Position numbers and translations under genes: made by a program. From Roseicyclus sediminis (GTDB lineage Bacteria > Pseudomonadota > Alphaproteobacteria > Rhodobacterales > Rhodobacteraceae), in NCBI RefSeq assembly GCF_025515305.1, contig NZ_JAOPHT010000001.1:226001-290000 (forward strand): 64,000 nucleotides of DNA, read 5' to 3'. The notes below the pieces were generated by a model. That model was not told where the DNA came from. It searched no databases and worked only from the letters and a program-made list of their open reading frames with translations. Of the stretch, positions 55,843 to 64,000 are shown one piece after another (positions within the stretch are counted from its first letter, which is position 1; each line of letters opens with the position of its first letter).

Positions 55843-57171
55843 TCAGCGCAGGGGCGCGCGGCTCCGGTCCGGCGTGAGGGCAAGCGCGATGACGGCACAC
55901 AGACAAGCGACCGTCATGTAAAGCGCGGGCGCCGTGGCGAGACCCGTCGCCTCGATGAGCGATGTTGCGATCATCGGGGTCAGGCCGCCGAAGACGCCCA
56001 CGCCGATATTGAAGGCCACCGAGTACCCCGACAATCGGTCACGTTCGGGAAACATCTCGACGAAGAGCGCGGGGCCCGAGCCCAGCGGCACCGACAGAAG
56101 CGCGAAGGCCAGCACATGCATGACGATGACCGAGGCGAGCGATCCCCCGGAGACCAGCATCCACTGGTGCAGCGGCCAGGACAGAAGGCTCAGCGCCAGA
56201 ATGGCGATCGCGATCCATGTGCGCCGCGCGATCCAGCGGTCGCCCACGATGGCCAGAAGCGGCATGAGCGGGATCACCAGCAAGGTCATCCCCGTATTGA
56301 TCGTCAACGCTTCGCTCCGCGCCATCAGGCCCTGTCCGGACAGCCACTCGGGCAGGTAGACAAAGACGATGTAGAAACAAGTTCCGTAGGATGCGGCGAA
56401 GACGAGCGCGAGGAGCGTCTCGCGTCGGTTGGTGGTGAAGGCCTCGAGCAGCGGAGAGGTCTCGTCGCGCCTTGCGTGCTGGGCCTCGAAACGCGCGGAA
56501 TTGTGCAGGTTGCTCCGGATCAGAATGGCCGTGCCGCCCAGTAGCGCACCGCCGAGGAAGGGCAGGCGCCAGGCCCAGTCCGACACGGTCTGGGCATCGA
56601 AGAAATTCGTCACCAGCGCCGCCGCGCCAACGCCGAGGAGCGAGCCCGACATCGAGCCGATATTGGCCCAGCTTCCCGTCAGGCCCCGCCGCGCAAGGGG
56701 CGCGGTCTCGACCAGGTAGGTGGCCGAGGACGAGAACTCGCCGCCCACGGAAACGCCCTGCAGCAGGCGCAAAAGGACCAGCAGGACGGGCGCGAGGAGT
56801 CCGACCTGCGCGTAGGTCGGCAGAAGGCCCAGCAGCACCGTAGGCAGCGCCATCATCGTCACCGAGATCTGCATCGTGCGTGCGCGTCCGTATCGGTCGC
56901 CGAACCAGCCGAAAAAGGCCGCGCCCAGCGGTCGCATCAGGAACCCGGCCGCGAAGACGCCATAGGTCGCGATCAGGCCCGCCGCCTGGTTTTGCGACGG
57001 AAAAAAGAGCGGGGCGATGATGCCGGCGAGATAACCGTAGAGCGCGAAGTCGTACCACTCGACGACATTTCCGATGAAGCCCGCCATGATGCGGTGCCGC
57101 AGTTCGGGCGACCGGAGCACGGCCGGCGGACCATCGGGGGCGATTTCGTCTTCGATGTCCTTTTTGCTCAT
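55843..57171 (-). CDS. MFS transporter of the metabolite:H+ symporter (ProP/ShiA) family
   Basis: 442 residues with 12 helices. Motifs GNVVEWYDFALYGYLAG (helix 1), GWFGDRYGRA between helices 2 and 3, LRLLQGVSVGGEFSSS and GSGPALFVEMFPERDRLSGYSVAFN are typical of MHS proteins. Start ATG overlaps the ABC permease stop (TGATG). Substrate unknown; last gene of an export-type operon. Confidence 0.9.
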   Translation of the reverse strand: MSKKDIEDEIAPDGPPAVLRSPELRHRIMAGFIGNVVEWYDFALYGYLAGIIAPLFFPSQNQAAGLIATYGVFAAGFLMRPLGAAFFGWFGDRYGRARTMQISVTMMALPTVLLGLLPTYAQVGLLAPVLLVLLRLLQGVSVGGEFSSSATYLVETAPLARRGLTGSWANIGSMSGSLLGVGAAALVTNFFDAQTVSDWAWRLPFLGGALLGGTAILIRSNLHNSARFEAQHARRDETSPLLEAFTTNRRETLLALVFAASYGTCFYIVFVYLPEWLSGQGLMARSEALTINTGMTLLVIPLMPLLAIVGDRWIARRTWIAIAILALSLLSWPLHQWMLVSGGSLASVIVMHVLAFALLSVPLGSGPALFVEMFPERDRLSGYSVAFNIGVGVFGGLTPMIATSLIEATGLATAPALYMTVACLCAVIALALTPDRSRAPLR

Positions 57172-58316
57172 CAGTCGAGTCTTTTCCGGAACCGCAAGGA
57201 TGCCACGACAAGGCCCAGCACCGCAAAACCCAGAAGCCAGGCCGCATCCGGCCCGAGATCGGCAAGCTCGGCGTCGCGCAGCACAACGCCCCTGATGATG
57301 CGCATGAAATGCGTCGCGGGCAGCAGGTCCGCAATCAGCTTTGCACCGTCGGGCATGCCCTCGTAGGGGAACATGAAGCCCGACAGCAGGATCGACGGGA
57401 GCAGGACGAAGACCGTCATCTGCATCGCCTGCAACTGGCTTTTCGCGATGGTCGACAGCACAAGGCCCAGCGACAGGCTCGCGAGGATGAACAGCAGCGT
57501 GACGACGAGAAGCGTGCCGAGCGACCCCGCCGTCGTGACCGAGAAGAGCGCGGCGCCCAGGCCCAGGATGATGCCGACCTGCAAAAGGCCGATGCCGACA
57601 TAGGGGATGATCTTGCCGATCATCAGCTCCAGCGGTCGGATCGGCGTCGTGATCAGCATCTCCATGTTGCCGCGTTCGGTTTCGCGCACGATGGCGGCGG
57701 CGGTAAACATGATCATGGTCATCGTCAGGATGATCCCCACGAGGCCCGGCACGATGTTCACGACGCTCCGCTGCTCGGGGTTGTAGAAAAGCGTGACTTC
57801 GAAGGTGGGGGTGGCGGTGTTCGTGGGCTCGCGGAAAAGCTCTCCCAGCGGCATGACCCGCAGCGACCGGATCGCGCCCGCCACGAGCGTGTCCGACCCG
57901 TCGGCGATCCACTGGGCCACCGGCCGTGCGGTCTCGCCCGGCGCGGTCGGGGCGAAGCGGCCGCCGATGGCGGGGCTGCGCACGAGGCGATCGTCGATGT
58001 CGTGAGGGATGATGAAGGCCGCGCGCACCTCGGCCCGCACGATGGCGCGCTCTGCCTCCTCGACCGTGGCGAAGCGTTCCTCGAAGCGGACCACCTGCGT
58101 GGCCTCCACGATCTGCGTAAGCGCCTGGCTGAGGCTGGTGTTGCTCTGGTCGACCACGGCCGCCGGGATATGGCGCACCTCGGTGTTTATGGCATAGCCG
58201 AAGAGGACCAGCTGGATGAGCGGGATCATCACGATCAACCCGAAAGTCAGCCGGTCGCGGCGGAGCTGCAGCAGCTCCTTTCGCAAGATGGCCATCGTTC
58301 GCCGTGCCGAGATCAT
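57171..58316 (-). CDS. ABC-2 type transporter permease
   Basis: 381 residues. An N-terminal helix (about 23-43), a large periplasmic domain (about 50-180), and five C-terminal helices. RETERGNMEMLITTPIRPLELMIGK is the ABC-2 coupling motif. Similar to YhhJ/YbhR-type permeases. ATGA overlap with the ATPase. Confidence 0.92.
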   Translation of the reverse strand: MISARRTMAILRKELLQLRRDRLTFGLIVMIPLIQLVLFGYAINTEVRHIPAAVVDQSNTSLSQALTQIVEATQVVRFEERFATVEEAERAIVRAEVRAAFIIPHDIDDRLVRSPAIGGRFAPTAPGETARPVAQWIADGSDTLVAGAIRSLRVMPLGELFREPTNTATPTFEVTLFYNPEQRSVVNIVPGLVGIILTMTMIMFTAAAIVRETERGNMEMLITTPIRPLELMIGKIIPYVGIGLLQVGIILGLGAALFSVTTAGSLGTLLVVTLLFILASLSLGLVLSTIAKSQLQAMQMTVFVLLPSILLSGFMFPYEGMPDGAKLIADLLPATHFMRIIRGVVLRDAELADLGPDAAWLLGFAVLGLVVASLRFRKRLD

Positions 58317-59239
58317 CGTGCCGCGCCCCGCGTGGCCAGCACGAACACGTCCTCCAGGTTGGGCCGCACCGGTCGCACCGACACCTCCGGATGATCGCGC
58401 AGCGCGTCCGTCACCGCGGTCTCGGCATCCGTAACGGTCTCGGCCACGAGGACGCGCAGCCGGGCGCCGATCTGGGCGACCGAGGAGATCGCCTCATGCC
58501 CCGCCAGCTCGCGCCCTATGTGACGCAGGTCGTTGCCCGCGACCTCGACGACCCGGCCCCCGACCTTTTCGATGAGCTCCTCCGGGGTGCCGTCGGCGCA
58601 TTTCCGGCCCAGATCGAGGATGGCGATCCGGTGGCAGCGCTCGGCCTCGTCCATCAGGTGGGTCGAGACGATCATGGTCGTGCCGGCATCGACGAGGTCG
58701 AACAGCCGTTCCCAGAAGTTCCGCCGCGTCTCGGGATCGACGGCGGAGGTCGGTTCGTCCAGGAACAGAAGCTCGGGCTCGTGAATGACGGTCGCCGCCA
58801 GCGCCAGGCGCTGGCGCTGCCCGCCGCTCAGCGCACCGGCAAGCATCGTGGCCTGCTCGCGCAGGTCGTAGGTCTCCAGTAGCTCGTCGATGCGCCGCCG
58901 CTTGCGCGCCGCGGGCAGGTCGTGGATCTCGGCGATGAACCTGAGGTTCTCGAACACGGTGAGATCGCGATAATGGGTGAAGCCCTGCGTCATGTAGCCG
59001 ATCCGGCTCTTGAGCGGCTCGGCGTTGCCCGGCAGGTGCGTGCCCAGCACCTCCGCCCGGCCCTCGCTGGGCGTAAGCAGGCCCGTCAGCATTCTCATCG
59101 CCGTCGTCTTGCCCGAGCCGTTGGGCCCCAGAAGGCCATAGACCACGCCCTTCGGAATCGTGAGGTCCAGCGCGTCGACGGCGGTCTTGTTGCCGAAGCG
59201 CCGCGTCATGCCGACGGTTTCCGCCACCGTTTCGGTCAT
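58313..59239 (-). CDS. ABC transporter ATP-binding protein (multidrug/YbhF type)
   Basis: 308 residues. Walker A GPNGSGKTTAMR near 38-49, signature LSGGQRQRLALAATVI, Walker B ELLFLDEPTSAVDPETR, H-loop VSTHLMDEAERC. Powers export with the permease and HlyD-type adaptor. ATGA overlaps on both sides. Confidence 0.95.
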   Translation of the reverse strand: MTETVAETVGMTRRFGNKTAVDALDLTIPKGVVYGLLGPNGSGKTTAMRMLTGLLTPSEGRAEVLGTHLPGNAEPLKSRIGYMTQGFTHYRDLTVFENLRFIAEIHDLPAARKRRRIDELLETYDLREQATMLAGALSGGQRQRLALAATVIHEPELLFLDEPTSAVDPETRRNFWERLFDLVDAGTTMIVSTHLMDEAERCHRIAILDLGRKCADGTPEELIEKVGGRVVEVAGNDLRHIGRELAGHEAISSVAQIGARLRVLVAETVTDAETAVTDALRDHPEVSVRPVRPNLEDVFVLATRGAAR

Positions 59240-60195
59240 GGAAGCGTGGCCGTCACCGGCACGCCGACCGGCAGGTCCGCGGCCTCGGCCGGAAGCGCCA
59301 CTTCGGCAAGGTAGACCAGGCGGCTGCGCTGTTCCTGGTTGAGCGCGTAATAGGGCGTGAAGGCGGGCTCGTTGCTGATCCAGCGCAGGCTTCCCTCGAA
59401 AACCGCCTCCGTCCCGTCGAGACGGATCGAGACCGGATCGCCGACCCCGAGCCCGTAGCGCGCGGGTTCGGGAATGTAGATGCGCGCATGCGGCCGGTCG
59501 CCCGTCAGCAGAACGGCGACCGGACTGCCCAGCGGCACGCGCTCGCCGAGGTTCCAGGGCAGGCTGTCGAGGATGCCGTCGCGCGAGGCGCGGATCGTCA
59601 GATCCTCGAGCCGCGTGCGCTCGGCGGCGACCTGCGCCTGCGCGGCCGCCACATGTGCCTCGGCGATGCGAATGTCCTCTTCGCGCGCGCCTTCCCGGAT
59701 CTCGGCGAGCGCCTGCTCCGCGCCGGTCAATTCCGCGAGGGCGCTGTCGCGGCGGGCGATATCCTGATCGAGACGGGCCTGCGTGATGGTCCCGCCTTCC
59801 AGAAGGCGCCGATTGCGCTCGAGCGTCGTCTCCGCCTCTTCGTAAACGGCGCGGGCACCACGCACGCGCGCCTCGGCGATCGCGACCTCCTGGTCCCGGG
59901 CGCCGCTCCGGACCCGTTCCAGGTCCGCCTCGGCCTCGGAGAGACGCGCAGTGGCGAGCTGTAGGTTCGCCTGCTGCACCGCATCCTCGAGCTGCACGAG
60001 AACGTCACCCGCCGCAACCGCGCTGCCTTCGGCGACGGGCAGCGCGGTGATGATCGCGTTCCCGGTTGCCGTCAGCACCACGCGTTCACGCATCACGATG
60101 CCGAGGGCGACGTCCGTCTCGCGCTCGGCGCAGGACTGCAGGAGCATCGGCAGAACGAACGCCGGGATCGCGATTGCCTTGAGTATCGGGATCAT
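59236..60195 (-). CDS. HlyD-family membrane fusion lipoprotein
   Basis: 319 residues. Signal with lipobox LLQSC placing the lipid on Cys22. Biotinyl-lipoyl-like domain halves (about 30-75 and 235-265) flank a long alpha-helical hairpin rich in Ala/Glu/Arg (about 85-215). Connects the inner-membrane ABC exporter to an outer-membrane channel not encoded here. ATG at 60195 chosen; longer forms cross the FNR-type box. Confidence 0.9.
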   Translation of the reverse strand: MIPILKAIAIPAFVLPMLLQSCAERETDVALGIVMRERVVLTATGNAIITALPVAEGSAVAAGDVLVQLEDAVQQANLQLATARLSEAEADLERVRSGARDQEVAIAEARVRGARAVYEEAETTLERNRRLLEGGTITQARLDQDIARRDSALAELTGAEQALAEIREGAREEDIRIAEAHVAAAQAQVAAERTRLEDLTIRASRDGILDSLPWNLGERVPLGSPVAVLLTGDRPHARIYIPEPARYGLGVGDPVSIRLDGTEAVFEGSLRWISNEPAFTPYYALNQEQRSRLVYLAEVALPAEAADLPVGVPVTATLP

Positions 60196-60266
60196 GGCGG
60201 CTGCGTTTCCTGTTTTCGCCCAACCCTGTCGCTCCTCGACATTCCGGCATGCGAGGTGGTTTTCCC

Positions 60267-60280
60267 CTGACATGAATCAA
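60267..60280. promoter_or_regulatory. FNR/FixK-like box in divergent promoter
   Basis: CTGAC-ATGA-ATCAA, one mismatch from TTGAC-N4-ATCAA. It lies 71 nt before the HlyD start and 62 nt before the coiled-coil gene start, so could serve both directions. Confidence 0.5.
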
Positions 60281-60342
60281 AGCGACCCGTCTTTGTCGGA
60301 CGGTAGGATGAACACCGCCAAGGAACCGGCAGGGAGCCAGCA

Positions 60343-60627
60343 ATGCCAACCGACGTCTATATCCAGCATCTCGAAAACCGGCTCGCGAGTGTCGACGCCA
60401 AGCTCGCGCGGGCCAAGGCGGCGATTGACGAGGGCGGTCCCGCCGACCAGGCGAAAGCCCTGGAGGAGTGGAGCGAGCTCCGCATCCGCCATGACGACCT
60501 TGCCAAGCGGATCGAGGGCGCGAAACACGAAAACACCGAGAAATGGTCGGCACTTCACACAAGCTTCCGGGAAGAAGCCGATGCGCTCGCGGACACGCTG
60601 GAGCGCTGGCTGACCAAGCTCTCCTGA
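60343..60627 (+). CDS. small coiled-coil protein of unknown function
   Basis: 94 residues, soluble and mostly helical: QHLENRLASVDAKLARAKAAID followed by a second helix ALEEWSELRIRHDDLAKRIEG and a third, RWLTKL at the end. No family recognised. CAGGGAG upstream of the ATG at 60343 and a preceding FNR-type box support a real gene in the low-oxygen cluster. Confidence 0.7.
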   Translation: MPTDVYIQHLENRLASVDAKLARAKAAIDEGGPADQAKALEEWSELRIRHDDLAKRIEGAKHENTEKWSALHTSFREEADALADTLERWLTKLS

Positions 60628-60688
60628 GCCCGCTGACGCAACCAGCTGTTTTTAAGGATCCACCAGATCTGGGTGACGTATTCCGGTT

Positions 60689-60877
60689 TCAGCTTTGGGG
60701 CATGACGAGCCCCGGAGCCATGGCCGGGGTGGCCGGCGTAGCGTCTCGGGATGGCGGAGCCGACGGCTGCACCACCTCGGGAAATGGCCGCCGGCAGCCC
60801 AGCGATGTGTGTGGACGCAGCGTGTTGCAGTGCTGGGGCCCGCTCTCGGTGACGACCCTCGCCTCGGCTAGGCTGTA
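60689..60877 (-). pseudogene. IS3-family transposase C-terminal remnant
   Basis: 62 codons ending at TGA. Translation begins YSLAEARVVTESGPQHCNTL and continues RPHTSLGCRRPFPEVV, the C-terminal end of IS3-family DDE transposases (AEARxxIExWRxxYNxxRPHSSLGYRPP). An in-frame TGA lies one codon upstream (60883-60881), so the rest is lost. A possible element end, CTGTTTTTAAGGATCCACC, lies at about 60645. Confidence 0.7.
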
Positions 60878-60888
60878 GCCTCAGCGAC

Positions 60889-61173
<285 letters not shown>

Positions 61174-61248
61174 CCAAAGCGCCAATGCCGTGCAGGATAT
61201 GGCACTGAATGTCATCGTTCGAGAGATACTCAACGTGTCTCTTTCTAG

Positions 61249-61363
61249 GTTTGGCGGTGACCTACTCTCCCACGTCTTGAGACGCAGTACCATCGGCGCA
61301 GTGGCACTTAACGGCCGGGTTCGGAATGGAGCCGGGTGTTTTGCTCACGCTATGACCACCAAA
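61249..61363 (-). rRNA. 5S ribosomal RNA
   Basis: About 115 nt. The minus strand begins TTGGTGGTCATAGCG and contains CCCGGCTCCATTCCGAACC and the 3' GGGAGAGTAGGTC region of 5S rRNA. Ends are estimated to within a few bases. 61174-61248 is spacer to the tRNA. Confidence 0.93.
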
Positions 61364-61502
61364 CCGAGGAAGAAACACGTTTTAAAATGTGTCCAACGCC
61401 GTTGGCTTCTACAGCTCAATGACAAAGGACACATATCCAAGTCAGGTACACCATACGGTGATGCTCGTTGGTCCGTTTCGGCCAGTTTCCTGGCTTCTAC
61501 TG

Positions 61503-64000
<2,498 letters not shown>

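Overview
The window reads as chromosome of a high-GC alphaproteobacterium, most likely Rhodobacteraceae (Paracoccus/Roseobacter relatives). Grounds: the rRNA operon order 23S-5S-tRNA-fMet at the right edge, an SqrR/BigR-type sulfide regulator, a TRAP transporter and many ABC transporters, TTGAC-N4-ATCAA (FNR/FixK-type) boxes, and dense ATGA/GTGA gene overlaps. All functional calls come from reading the sequence; no database search was run.

Layout. 0-1.5 kb: SqrR-like persulfide sensor and YeeE/YedE sulfur transporter. 1.6-3.4 kb: BKACE (DUF849) enzyme and KDG-type sugar kinase, convergent with a long minus-strand operon (16.9 to 3.4 kb): IclR regulator, E1 alpha/beta of a 2-oxoacid dehydrogenase, a second ThDP enzyme, SDR, TRAP DctP-DctQ-DctM, SDR, uronate isomerase, mannitol-family hexuronate reductase, altronate dehydratase. 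It looks like uronate or uronate-like uptake and catabolism, with the kinase as the likely next step. A duplicated-domain protein of unknown function diverges from iclR over a tandem palindromic operator. 17.8-23.4 kb: LacI regulator, sugar ABC importer and a cytoplasmic glycoside hydrolase. 23.4-26.2 kb: IclR regulator divergent from a CaiB-type CoA-transferase and a citryl-CoA-lyase-like protein.

26.2-27.0 kb is decayed sequence. 27.0-34.4 kb is a compact redox module: FMN transferase (ApbE), PepSY-flavodoxin-FNR fusion reductase, DUF2271 protein with a flavinylation-like motif, an exported poly-aspartate protein, cytochrome b561, a PepSY protein and an OmpR-type two-component system. The same half-site arrangement occurs upstream of both effector operons, so the two-component system probably controls the whole module.

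34.7-44.2 kb is an eleven-gene minus-strand operon: polar amino acid ABC uptake, creatininase-family amidohydrolase, class III aminotransferase, GNAT, 3-oxoacid CoA-transferase A/B, M20 hydrolase and thiolase. It suggests degradation of an amino acid or amide through a beta-keto acid, under a divergent LysR regulator. 45.6-53.0 kb: universal stress protein followed after 4 nt by a complete N-type ATPase operon (atpDCQRBEFAG, no delta), behind an FNR/FixK-like box. 53.0-60.6 kb: SpoIIAA-like, beta-CASP metallo-beta-lactamase and LOG-family genes, then MHS transporter and HlyD/ABC export genes, with two more FNR/FixK-like boxes. 60.6-61.1 kb holds transposase and serine-recombinase remnants next to tRNA-fMet. 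The window ends inside 23S rRNA on the minus strand.
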